Source: a virus. Taken from it: a stretch of 22,797 nt of DNA. The notes beneath the pieces are model-generated. The model did not search any database, was not told where the DNA came from, and saw only the letters and a program-made list of their open reading frames with translations. The position numbers were made by a program, and so were the translations under genes. The DNA lies in the IMG/VR virus record IMGVR_UViG_3300030390_000106, positions 1 through 22,797 of that record. One strand, written 5' to 3'. Below are positions 16,536 through 21,776 of the stretch, in pieces; positions within the stretch are counted from its first letter, which is position 1, and each line of letters begins with the position of its first letter.

Positions 16536-17836
16536 TAAACTACTCCTTGTAAGTTTCTTCTAATAGGTTTATCCCACGACTCATTGTATGGCGTGTATCC
16601 AATAGCAAGATACCTCATTGAGTCTGCTGCATGTGAACTCCAATCGTGCTTTGGTCTCATTCTCCACGTTTTACCATTATCATCCCAATCGCGTGAGTAA
16701 TTTAACAAAGAATCAATCAGCTTCTCACATTTTGTCTCATCTAAGAAACACTTGTCTAACATCTCTCTAACCTTTTGTATGCCATCATCTATTAACAATG
16801 AAGGTGCTATCTCTATATCTCTAATGCCTAATGCTTCTAATGTTTCGATACGACTCTTACCTGTTCCAAGCTCTCTAACTCTAACGTCATGTGGGAATAC
16901 ATGTTGGTCGTAAACGTATCCTTTGTCTTGTAACACCTTAGCGTAATGTTCTAGTCCAGCACCTGAAGCTTCATAATAGTCAATGATGTGAATTTCAGTA
17001 CCAATAAACTGTGCGAATACGATTGACGTGCTGTCACCTATTCCTAAATCCCAGCTTGTAACTACACCTTTAGCTCTGTCATATCTTACCTTAGTAATTC
17101 TTTCTTCATCCTTAGCTCTTCTCATTTCTGCGCTATAGTAACTACCTTCTGAATAAATTAAGAAACCACCACTCCAAATATGCTCATACATATCAGGACG
17201 TTTTTCTTTGTCTTCTATTCGTTGGTCATCTAATACAGTAGGAAACCATGGATTGTCTGTGTAATTAAGCTGGACTATCTTAGCATTGTTAGGTTGTTGC
17301 GCTCTAAATCTTTCATGGGTAGCTGAATACTTTGACTCCGGATTCCATGTTATCCATACCTCTGAGCTAAAACCAATTGATTTATCTTCTTCTCTTATTG
17401 ATGGCAACAGAATATCGTAAGCTCTAGCACTACACACATCAGCCTCATCAATCCATGCTAATAGTATGCGAGACTTTGATTTAATAGAGTCTAGTGAGCG
17501 CCTAAGACCAGCAAACGTGTATGTGATGTTGCCATCATGACTCTTAATGTATTTATCTCCAATCTCATAGTAGGCTTCTAACCAAGGAACTGACCTGATG
17601 GCTGCTTTAATTTCTTCTAGTGATGACTCTGTAAGCGAGTTCATAAACTCACGACCACAAAGTATTGTGCCTTGGACACCTGAGCTACCCCAACGATAAC
17701 CAAAGACTGCACTCATTAATGCAAAGCTTCTTGTCTTACCTGAACCACGTCCGCCATAAGCACCACGTATTCTTGCTTCGCCCTCAAAGATTGGTACTAA
17801 TTTAGGTGGCAGCTCTATCTGTGCTAACTCACTCAT
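16535..17836 (-). CDS. terL: Terminase large subunit (packaging ATPase and nuclease)
   Basis: 433 residues, the normal length for a TerL of this class. Walker A is GGRGSGKT (28-35), Walker B with the catalytic Glu is ILLAWIDEAD (124-133), and the coupling motif is WNPES (164-168). The nuclease half begins SWDLGIGDSTS (261-271), with Asp263 a likely metal ligand, and ends with HDWSSHAADSMRYLA near the C-terminus. It pumps DNA into the procapsid through the portal and cuts genome units. It overlaps TerS by 8 bases, and its start has AAGGT upstream. Very secure. Confidence 0.95.
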   Translation of the reverse strand: MSELAQIELPPKLVPIFEGEARIRGAYGGRGSGKTRSFALMSAVFGYRWGSSGVQGTILCGREFMNSLTESSLEEIKAAIRSVPWLEAYYEIGDKYIKSHDGNITYTFAGLRRSLDSIKSKSRILLAWIDEADVCSARAYDILLPSIREEDKSIGFSSEVWITWNPESKYSATHERFRAQQPNNAKIVQLNYTDNPWFPTVLDDQRIEDKEKRPDMYEHIWSGGFLIYSEGSYYSAEMRRAKDEERITKVRYDRAKGVVTSWDLGIGDSTSIVFAQFIGTEIHIIDYYEASGAGLEHYAKVLQDKGYVYDQHVFPHDVRVRELGTGKSRIETLEALGIRDIEIAPSLLIDDGIQKVREMLDKCFLDETKCEKLIDSLLNYSRDWDDNGKTWRMRPKHDWSSHAADSMRYLAIGYTPYNESWDKPIRRNLQGVV

Positions 17837-18227
17837 TTACCTTAGCAACTAATTGAATAGTAGTAGGCTTCATAGTTTTGTCTGAGCTTGTATGGTCTAT
17901 GCTTGTCTTATCTCCATACTTCTGTGGCACTAACTTAGAAGCTACCCACTTACGAGCGTCTATCTGCAACCTAGCGACTTGGAAGTTCTGATTGTCTGCT
18001 TCATCTGCAATAGCTAAGATTTGGTCAGCATGAAATTCACTTGAAATACTCTTAGCGCGCGTGTATCTATCGGATAATCCTTCTATCTTATACATCCAAC
18101 GATACCAAGTATCTGCATTCGGAGTCCACTTCTCTTCTCTACACATACTAATTACACTTCTACCTGACGCTATCTCTTCTAGCATTTTCTCTTCTAACTC
18201 TTTAGTATATATACTTGGTCTAGCCAT
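17829..18227 (-). CDS. terS: Terminase small subunit
   Basis: 132 residues. An N-terminal helix-turn-helix region (YTKELEEKMLEEIASGRSV to TPNADTWYRWM, about 7-45) would bind the packaging site. The central helical assembly region includes FHADQILAIADEADNQ, followed by VARLQIDARKWVASKLVPQKYGDK (in two parts, about 85-107), a diagnostic segment of Sf6 gp1-like small terminases. It recognises phage DNA and hands it to TerL, encoded immediately downstream with an 8-base overlap. ATG at 18227 follows directly on the stop of the 50-residue gene, with AGAGG seven bases upstream. Confidence 0.9.
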   Translation of the reverse strand: MARPSIYTKELEEKMLEEIASGRSVISMCREEKWTPNADTWYRWMYKIEGLSDRYTRAKSISSEFHADQILAIADEADNQNFQVARLQIDARKWVASKLVPQKYGDKTSIDHTSSDKTMKPTTIQLVAKVNE

Positions 18228-18380
18228 TTAGATACCTCTGTTCTTTGCAGTCTTTGCTGCTTGCCTAAAGTTCATAGCTGATGGTCTACCCTTCTTACCT
18301 TTCTTCTTCATAGTCTCACCGCTACCATCTTTAATGCGCTGTCTCTTCTTATGAATGTTTGCATACAGTCCGTTAGTCAA
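18228..18380 (-). CDS. Conserved 50-residue basic protein upstream of TerS (TTG start)
   Basis: A short gene found by reading the third frame between NinB and TerS. It starts at TTG 18380 with GGAG eight bases upstream, inside the end of the NinB-like gene (8-base overlap), and stops immediately before the TerS ATG. The protein begins MTNGLYANIHKKRQRIKDGS, then GETMKKKGKKGRPSAMNFRQ, then AAKTAKNRGI. I recognise this layout (LYANIHxKxxRIxxGSGExMxKxGxxGxPxAxxFxxAAKTAK) from many small unannotated phage proteins near terminase genes. Strongly basic, so nucleic-acid contact is possible. Function unknown. Confidence 0.8.
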   Translation of the reverse strand: MTNGLYANIHKKRQRIKDGSGETMKKKGKKGRPSAMNFRQAAKTAKNRGI

Positions 18381-18786
18381 CTAATTTTCTCCAATTATCC
18401 GGTAGGTTGAGTTTAATACCTAAGTCATTACCAACCCAAGCTATAATCTTATCTAAATATTCACCCATCTCTTTTGTATTTAATTCTGTAGTCGATTTTA
18501 ACACCACTACTGATGACTTGACAACCTCCTCTATTCTTATTTCTAAAAATTCTTTTCTACAGTAGTCATGAATAGCATTTTTTGTGTTGCCTGTTTCAAC
18601 CATAATTTGCTGAATGATAGACCAGTAAAGATTATTTTGATGTCCAGTCCTAGTCATTTTGTTTGCCTTAATACTTATTACAGCTTCATCACCGCTAGTG
18701 TTCTTAAAAAAAGTTCGTGTCATGCCTTCTACTATGTCCGCTTTAGGTTTGTCTCTCTTTAATATTCTAGTTAATGTCTCACTCAT
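18373..18786 (-). CDS. NinB-like recombination protein
   Basis: 137 residues from ATG 18786 (MSETLTRILK). A longer frame begins at 18828, but the extra 14 residues lie over the end of the YbcO-like gene and look artificial, while 18786 has AGGA six bases upstream. Central RTGHQNNLYWSIIQQI (46-61), then HDYCRKEFL (73-81) and the C-terminal STTELNTKEMGEYLDKIIAW (98-117) followed by GIKLNLPD match the NinB/Orf-type family. Lambda NinB binds single-stranded DNA and aids recombination as a mediator that replaces RecFOR. It sits in a module with two other nucleic-acid proteins upstream. Confidence 0.75.
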   Translation of the reverse strand: MSETLTRILKRDKPKADIVEGMTRTFFKNTSGDEAVISIKANKMTRTGHQNNLYWSIIQQIMVETGNTKNAIHDYCRKEFLEIRIEEVVKSSVVVLKSTTELNTKEMGEYLDKIIAWVGNDLGIKLNLPDNWRKLVD

Positions 18787-19126
18787 ACGGTGTCCTAGGA
18801 GCAGAAGCACCTTCAGAATAATACTCATCTACCAATAAAGCTCGAACTAATTGTCTCTTGGTTCTAGTAATAGCGAACTGAGCCATCTCTTTGATAAAGT
18901 GTGGTTTGTAATAAGGATGGTCTAGTGTGTCGTAAAGCGCATGGCACGAATGGCAACCATAAAAACCTATGTCATTACCACGACTATCTTTAGCTTTAAT
19001 TCCAACTCCTGAAACATTCTCGTGACAGAAGACAACGTTAGAATTTTCAACCCCACTATCACAGACATCACTTCTGAAGGTACATGCTTTGCCTCGTGCT
19101 GATTTAGTTATTGCGTTTTGTTTAAT
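18779..19126 (-). CDS. YbcO/DUF1364-like nuclease-family protein, no standard start codon
   Basis: 115 codons fill the space between VRR-NUC and NinB. The frame begins after a TAG (19132-19130) and contains no ATG, GTG or TTG until codon 81, although the conserved family N-terminus is already present: ITKSARGKACTFR (6-18). Core residues are C15, C22, C34-H35, then GFYGCHSCHALYD with C58, H59, C61 and H62, a Cys/His arrangement suited to zinc. This matches YbcO (DUF1364) of the DLP12 prophage, an HNH-like putative recombination nuclease. The best start is ATT at 19126, overlapping the VRR-NUC stop as ATTAA; a +1 frameshift at the CAT-TAA end of VRR-NUC would instead give a fusion. Gene identity is firm; the start is not. 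Confidence 0.75.
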   Translation of the reverse strand: MKQNAITKSARGKACTFRSDVCDSGVENSNVVFCHENVSGVGIKAKDSRGNDIGFYGCHSCHALYDTLDHPYYKPHFIKEMAQFAITRTKRQLVRALLVDEYYSEGASAPRTPYE

Positions 19127-19472
19127 GACCTATCCCCCAATCTATAAATTTTTCAATGACATCTGCCACACAATATACCACAGCACACTCAGCACCATTA
19201 TCAGTAAGCTTGTCCATCATATCTGTTTGATTTTTACTTACTCTACCCTTTGGTATTAAACCATTCTTAGGTCTTTTAACTTCTAAAAAATAACTCATTC
19301 CTTCCCATACAAAACATAAGTCAGGCACGCCACTCTTAACACCTTCAGCTCTAAATTTTGCTGCCTCTATTTTTCCACGCTTACCACCATTAGGAATAGC
19401 AAAGTAACACACACGTCTAATGTCTAAATACTCACAAATTGCTTTCTGAACTAAATGTTCATCGTTTCTCAT
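19122..19472 (-). CDS. VRR-NUC domain nuclease
   Basis: 116 residues covering one VRR-NUC domain, a stand-alone PD-(D/E)xK nuclease. Visible motifs: Glu5 and VQKAICEYL (8-16), FAIPNGGKRGK (24-34), then GVPDLCF with Pro50-Asp51, FLEVKRP with Glu64 and Lys66, and GRVSKNQ with Gln82. These are the expected catalytic acidic pair, Lys and Gln. Phage members are structure-specific nucleases that probably resolve branched DNA before packaging, a job that fits their place upstream of terminase. ATG at 19472 lies in the last bases of the previous gene (14-base overlap), with a purine-rich but weak ribosome site. Confidence 0.85.
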   Translation of the reverse strand: MRNDEHLVQKAICEYLDIRRVCYFAIPNGGKRGKIEAAKFRAEGVKSGVPDLCFVWEGMSYFLEVKRPKNGLIPKGRVSKNQTDMMDKLTDNGAECAVVYCVADVIEKFIDWGIGH

Positions 19473-19635
19473 TATCTTTTTTTTCTTTTACTCTATCTAT
19501 AATCATAGTAAATTTTAGTTGGTCACACAATGCAATAATTTGGTCTTCTAAATCACTCTTGAGTTTCTTATCTTCAATCTTACTTAACAATGACATCAAA
19601 GAATGAATTGATTCTGCTACTTCTTCATTGGACAT
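19459..19635 (-). CDS. Small helical protein, unknown function
   Basis: 58 residues from ATG 19635: MSNEEVAESIHSLMSLLSKI, then a charged helix and a Lys/Glu tail (VKEKKDNEKR). An in-frame TTG at 19662 would add nine residues (MEQKKICNV) and has the better ribosome site (AGGA seven bases upstream). The ATG was preferred because it keeps the overlap with the helix-turn-helix gene to 11 bases, so translation could be coupled; this choice is uncertain. It looks like one or two amphipathic helices, possibly a coiled coil. No family recognised. It lies between a DNA-binding protein and a nuclease in one transcription unit. Confidence 0.55.
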   Translation of the reverse strand: MSNEEVAESIHSLMSLLSKIEDKKLKSDLEDQIIALCDQLKFTMIIDRVKEKKDNEKR

Positions 19636-19831
19636 TACGTTGCAGATTTTCTTCTGCTCCAAGATAATTTCCTAAACCATAAATTGCCCAATGTAGTTGT
19701 TGTTTGTCTGCTTTGATACGATGCGTTAAACCACTTAAAGAACAACCTAAATACGTAGCACACTTTGCTTGTGTTAAGCCTAATCGCTTGATTTCTGTTG
19801 GGATAGAATTGTAATATATTGTTTTAGACAT
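19625..19831 (-). CDS. Small helix-turn-helix DNA-binding protein
   Basis: 68 residues. Residues about 12-40 (TEIKRLGLTQAKCATYLGCS then LSGLTHRIKA) have the Xre/Cro helix-turn-helix form: LGLTQ as the first helix start, Ala-Thr-Tyr-Leu-Gly at the turn, and Ser-x-Ser-Gly-Leu-Thr in the recognition helix. The tail LHWAIYGLGNYLGA is hydrophobic and may dimerise. It is the first gene of the leftward arm and faces the control region, so it is a candidate regulator of one or more central promoters. ATG 19831 lacks a Shine-Dalgarno and sits about 20 bases from the predicted start of transcription. Confidence 0.65.
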   Translation of the reverse strand: MSKTIYYNSIPTEIKRLGLTQAKCATYLGCSLSGLTHRIKADKQQLHWAIYGLGNYLGAEENLQRNVQ

Positions 19832-19857
19832 AGTAATAATATATAGTAAATGAATCT

Positions 19858-19866
19858 ATTATATCA
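19858..19866 (-). promoter_or_regulatory. Extended -10 promoter for the helix-turn-helix gene, with inverted repeat
   Basis: The minus strand reads TGATATAAT, a perfect TATAAT preceded by the extended TGn. No good -35 is seen 17 bases upstream. The start would lie near 19851. An inverted repeat ATATC-6-GATAT (19861-19876) overlaps the box and could be an operator, possibly for the gene's own product. Confidence 0.45.
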
Positions 19867-19953
19867 ATAAAGATATTGTTTGTGTGTTGTTTTAGCTTTT
19901 TTTTCTTGCATGTACTTCTCCTTCGGAGACTGACCTTTGTAAAGCTTAGGAAT
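19864..19953 (-). CDS. Tiny lysine-rich reading frame, possible leader peptide
   Basis: ATG at 19911 has an ideal AAGGAG (19918-19923) six bases upstream and encodes only MQEKKAKTTHKQYLY, ending at a TGA that lies within the extended -10 of the next promoter. The same frame is open further upstream, after a TAA, and reads naturally from an ATT at 19953 with AAGGA nearby (PKLYKGQSPKEKYMQEKKAK), which is the extent given here. It is on the leftward transcript from the 20482 promoter. It may be a leader peptide or a chance frame. Expression is unproven. Confidence 0.25.
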   Translation of the reverse strand: MPKLYKGQSPKEKYMQEKKAKTTHKQYLY

Positions 19954-20054
19954 AAATTCCTTTTTTTAAAGCTCTTTACTTATCGGGTAATTCCTGAGTT
20001 GGGAGTTTCGGAGCAAAGAAATCCCTAACCACTAATCAAAGCAGTTAGAGATTG

Positions 20055-20201
20055 TCATCGGTATAAGTCCTTCGCAGTATTATCCGTATGCCTGAAACCA
20101 TTACAACTAATCAGGTCAGAGTCATCGCTACCTTGTAATAGGTACTCAGCCTTCTGCACTCTGCGCTTAGATTTATTAGCCTCCGAGGTGGTTACCAACA
20201 T
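20055..20201 (-). CDS. Possible 48-residue protein in the divergent gap
   Basis: An ATG-initiated frame (MLVTTSEANKSKRRVQKAEY, then LLQGSDDSDLISCNGFRHTD, then NTAKDLYR). The ribosome site is weak (AGATAAGAACC before TTTATG). The stop is TGA at 20055. The amino-acid mix looks like a normal soluble, basic-then-polar protein, but a frame of this length can arise by chance and it covers several of the inverted repeats. It would be read from the leftward promoter at 20482. Confidence 0.3.
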   Translation of the reverse strand: MLVTTSEANKSKRRVQKAEYLLQGSDDSDLISCNGFRHTDNTAKDLYR

Positions 20202-20220
20202 AAAGGTTCTTATCTAAACA

Positions 20221-20295
20221 TCAATCAACAGCCTCTTGGAACACATAGCTGAATCTCTTTTTTTTAAAGGTGTGAGTGAAACCGAAGTCAGACAT
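20221..20295 (-). CDS. Possible 24-residue protein in the divergent gap
   Basis: The frame MSDFGFTHTFKKKRFSYVFQ-EAVD begins at ATG 20295 with a fair GAGAGGTGAT site just upstream and ends at TGA 20221. An A8 run encodes the three lysines. It lies 25 bases after the stop of the 29-residue frame. The ribosome site is the main support; there is no homology I recognise. Confidence 0.3.
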   Translation of the reverse strand: MSDFGFTHTFKKKRFSYVFQEAVD

Positions 20296-20317
20296 ATCAC
20301 CTCTCGTATCCTGATAC

Positions 20318-20345
20318 TTGCTAATACGTTGTGAGATGGTATAAT
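20318..20345 (+). promoter_or_regulatory. Possible rightward promoter (TTGCTA-16-TATAAT) with dyad over the -10
   Basis: A perfect TATAAT at 20340-20345, with TTGCTA (4/6) 16 bases upstream. Arms CGTT-GTGA (20327-20334) and TCAC-(AG)-AACG flank the -10 as an inverted repeat. Together with the terminator at 20383-20413 it would make an RNA of about 60 bases antisense to the leftward leader. Weak -35, so tentative. Confidence 0.3.
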
Positions 20346-20410
20346 ATTTCACAGAACGGTAGCCAAAATACCAGTTTAGAAATGTCTAGGGCTTCAACCA
20401 CCCTAGGCAT
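20321..20410 (-). CDS. Possible 29-residue protein at the start of the leftward leader
   Basis: The frame from ATG 20410 reads MPRVVEALDISKLVFWLPFC then EILYHLTTY, hydrophobic in the middle. There is no strong Shine-Dalgarno (AAGAGATTAGATAGCAAA before ATG). It would be the first frame on the transcript from the promoter at 20454-20482, and it lies opposite the possible antisense unit. A chance frame is quite possible. Confidence 0.2.
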   Translation of the reverse strand: MPRVVEALDISKLVFWLPFCEILYHLTTY

Positions 20411-20413
20411 TTT
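20383..20413 (+). terminator. Rightward hairpin terminator in the divergent gap
   Basis: Stem TGTCTAGGG (20383-20391), nine-base loop, CCCTAGGCA (20401-20409), followed by TTTT. Nine pairs with one T-G wobble. The U tract is on the plus strand. It would end a short rightward RNA before the main early promoter. On the minus strand the following tract is only TTTCT. Confidence 0.5.
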
Positions 20414-20453
20414 GCTATCTAATCTCTTAAATAACTCTAAACCAAGAACACAA

Positions 20454-20482
20454 ATCATACCCTTCGATTAAATGTAGGTCAA
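20454..20482 (-). promoter_or_regulatory. Leftward sigma70 promoter (TTGACC-17-TATGAT)
   Basis: On the minus strand, TTGACC (20482-20477), 17 bases, TATGAT (20459-20454); both hexamers are 5/6. The start of transcription would be near 20447, more than 600 bases before the first clear leftward gene at 19831. It lies back to back with the rightward promoter at 20522, so the pair forms the divergent control point. Confidence 0.6.
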
Positions 20483-20500
20483 CCCATTTTGATTTATTTT

Positions 20501-20527
20501 GTCTGTTTAATTAAATAAAGCTTGACA
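20501..20527 (+). repeat. Promoter-upstream direct repeat, copy 1
   Basis: These 27 bases, an AT-rich tract ending in AAAGCTTGACA, recur at 21750-21776 with two differences. The AT-rich part lies where an UP element would sit, directly upstream of and including the -35. The third early promoter at 22756 lacks it. Confidence 0.7.
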
Positions 20528-20550
20528 AACGACCTCAAATGGTGTATAAT
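20522..20550 (+). promoter_or_regulatory. Early rightward promoter 1 (TTGACA-17-TATAAT)
   Basis: Perfect consensus -35 (20522-20527) and -10 (20545-20550) with a 17-base spacer and an AT-rich upstream tract. The start is expected near 20557, about 42 bases before ATG 20599. It should be read by host RNA polymerase at once after entry and drives the 78-residue and DUF932 genes. Confidence 0.85.
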
Positions 20551-20565
20551 TACCCCGTAATTGAG
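20534..20565. promoter_or_regulatory. Operator-like dyad centred on the -10 of promoter 1
   Basis: CTCAA (20534-20538) and TTGAG (20561-20565) form an inverted repeat of 32 bases in total, centred on the -10. Promoter 2 has the same arms at the same spacing, and the right arm recurs as ATTG at promoter 3. A dimeric repressor binding here would block open-complex formation. Confidence 0.45.
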
Positions 20566-20598
20566 ATGAATTACCTACTTTAACCCATAGGAGATACA

Positions 20599-20835
20599 AT
20601 GAACAAATTTAACAAAGACCAATTTAATTTTGATGGACTATATCTTACTTACGATTTTCTTGATGGTGAACGTGGAGCTTTTGTTGGAAGATTTAAATAC
20701 AACAGAAGCATAGCATTACGTTTTATTACTTTTTTAGTAAACAACATGACTGTCTCAGAATATTTTGATTTGCTTGAAGATGGACAAACTCCGGGCAGAA
20801 TTACAATGGACAGAGGCTTTAAATTTATACTTTAA
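20599..20835 (+). CDS. Small conserved-looking early protein, function unknown
   Basis: 78 residues. The first gene after early promoter 1, with AGGAG five bases before the ATG. The sequence FNFDGLYLTYDFLDGERGAF, then VGRFKYNRS, ITFLVNNMTVSEYFDLLEDG resembles small unannotated phage and plasmid proteins with the layout DGxYLxY, VxRFKY, FLxxNxTVxEYFxxLExG. It is probably one compact alpha/beta domain, with no membrane segment or catalytic motif. Its early position suggests a host-takeover or regulatory role, but that is only inference. Confidence 0.65.
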   Translation: MNKFNKDQFNFDGLYLTYDFLDGERGAFVGRFKYNRSIALRFITFLVNNMTVSEYFDLLEDGQTPGRITMDRGFKFIL

Positions 20836-20841
20836 TTACTC

Positions 20842-20865
20842 GGGGAGGTTGCCCTCCCCACTTTT
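20842..20865 (+). terminator. GC-rich hairpin after the 78-residue gene (attenuator or weak terminator)
   Basis: GGGGAGG (20842-20848), loop TTGC, CCTCCCC (20853-20859), then ACTTTT. Seven G-C-rich pairs but a short, interrupted U tract. It probably ends only part of the transcripts, lowering expression of the DUF932 gene relative to the first gene, or protects the upstream mRNA end. Confidence 0.55.
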
Positions 20866-20883
20866 AACTTTTAGGAGATACAC

Positions 20884-21690
20884 ATGGAAATAGTAAATGA
20901 ATATAACGAAGTATACGAGCAAAGCTTATTTACAAAACGCAATTTTCTTGAGCGTTCTGTTGAATCACACAAAGGCATAACTAACGAACAAGGTGATTGC
21001 ATAGCAGTCGTAGGTAAAAATTACAATTTAGTTCAGAACTCTGCCATCATGCCTCAGTTTCACGAAGTTATCTTAGCTTCTGATTTAGACAAGACTGACA
21101 TGACTAAAGACATCCAACAGTCTCACATGGGAGCAAAAACTATTGTTACTTATACTTTCCCATCTCACAGGATTGAGATTGACACAGGTGACTTTGTTGA
21201 CCTTAAAATTATGGTTCTTAACTCTTACGATGGTTCTTGGAAGTTTATGTCTATGGTAGGAGCTGTTAGATTGGCTTGTATGAACGGTCAAGTAATTGCT
21301 GATGCATTCTCTGAGTATAGTGCTAAACACACAAGGAGCTTAGATATTGACGTTGCTGTAGCTAAACTTGAAACTGCTCTTATAGTCTATACAAAAAATA
21401 CTGAGCTTTGGAAAAAATACCCACAGTCTCCAGTTACTAATGCACAGGCTACTGCAATCTTTCAAAGAGTTTCAGGTAAGAGTGACAGACTTGAGGTTTT
21501 ACTTGAGGAAACTTACTTAAAGTATGTTGACGAAATGGGTAAGAACCTTTGGGCAGTTTTTAATACTTTAACTGATTGGTCTAGTCATGCGAAATTTAAG
21601 AATGAAGCGAATAAAGTTGCTACAATATACAATCGTGAGGCTAAGGTAAGAAAAGTTATTCCTATGCTTAATGAGTTACTTGTAGCTTAA
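20884..21690 (+). CDS. DUF932 family protein
   Basis: 268 residues, ATG with AGGAG six bases upstream. The core LKIMVLNSYDGSWKFMSMVG (107-126) followed by AVRLACMNGQVIAD and KHT (148-150) is the DUF932 signature: NSYDGS, a short strand, R-L-x-C-x-NG and a downstream His. An N-terminal YNLVQNSAIMPQFHEVI segment also fits. Family members occur on phages, plasmids and integrative elements; the biochemical role is not settled, though links to DNA metabolism or anti-defence have been suggested by context. It is second in early unit 1 and followed by a strong terminator. Confidence 0.75.
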   Translation: MEIVNEYNEVYEQSLFTKRNFLERSVESHKGITNEQGDCIAVVGKNYNLVQNSAIMPQFHEVILASDLDKTDMTKDIQQSHMGAKTIVTYTFPSHRIEIDTGDFVDLKIMVLNSYDGSWKFMSMVGAVRLACMNGQVIADAFSEYSAKHTRSLDIDVAVAKLETALIVYTKNTELWKKYPQSPVTNAQATAIFQRVSGKSDRLEVLLEETYLKYVDEMGKNLWAVFNTLTDWSSHAKFKNEANKVATIYNREAKVRKVIPMLNELLVA

Positions 21691-21718
21691 CTTCTCCAAT
21701 AAACGTAAGTAACGTTTC

Positions 21719-21749
21719 CCCTCGGCTTTATTCACCGAGGGTTTTTTTT
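21719..21749 (+). terminator. Strong intrinsic terminator of early unit 1
   Basis: CCCTCGG (21719-21725), nine-base loop, CCGAGGG (21735-21741), then eight T (21742-21749). Classic Rho-independent form, 29 bases after the DUF932 stop and just upstream of promoter 2, isolating the two units. Confidence 0.9.
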
Positions 21750-21776
21750 GTCTATTTAATTAGATAAAGCTTGACA
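21750..21776 (+). repeat. Promoter-upstream direct repeat, copy 2
   Basis: Copy of 20501-20527 with two mismatches in 27 bases, starting immediately after the terminator T tract and ending in the -35 box. Confidence 0.7.

Larger units (their letters stand above)
19917..20447 (-). ncRNA. Candidate structured RNA or long leader in the divergent gap
   Basis: The gap 19832-20598 has no convincing long gene. From 19917 to 20217 there is a near-continuous run of inverted repeats: TCTCC/GGAGA (19917-19929); GTAAAG/CTTTAC (about 19939-19979) enclosing AGGAA/TTCCT; GGGA-TTTC/GAAA-TCCC (20001-20025); CAT-CGG-ATAA/TTAT-CCG-ATG (20056-20090); TACCT/AGGTA (20129-20144) within GAG/CTC; and TTAGAT/ATCTAA (20167-20217) enclosing CCT/AGG and TGG/CCA stems, like a branched junction. 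A leftward sigma70 promoter at 20454-20482 would make this a roughly 600-base leader of the leftward arm or a separate RNA. Strand follows that promoter; the stems can form on either strand. No match to a known RNA class is claimed. Confidence 0.3.

Noticed and set aside
18787-18828. Longer N-terminus for the NinB-like gene
   Set aside because: The extra residues (MSIILKVLLLLGHR) come from the out-of-frame end of the YbcO-like gene; ATG 18786 has a ribosome site and fits the family length.
19132-19139. Slippage on the GGGGG run near the end of VRR-NUC as the way into the YbcO-like frame
   Set aside because: A TAG in the YbcO frame (19132-19130) lies after the G run, so a shift there would stop at once; any shift must occur at the CAT-TAA end.
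19948-19966. AGGAA-TAAA-TTCCT followed by seven T as a strong rightward terminator
   Set aside because: The stem is short with only two G-C pairs and no rightward transcript is expected there; more likely part of the larger fold or chance.
19832-20598. tRNA genes or a CRISPR array in the divergent gap
   Set aside because: No T-loop or cloverleaf could be placed and no regularly spaced direct repeats are present; the stems differ in sequence.
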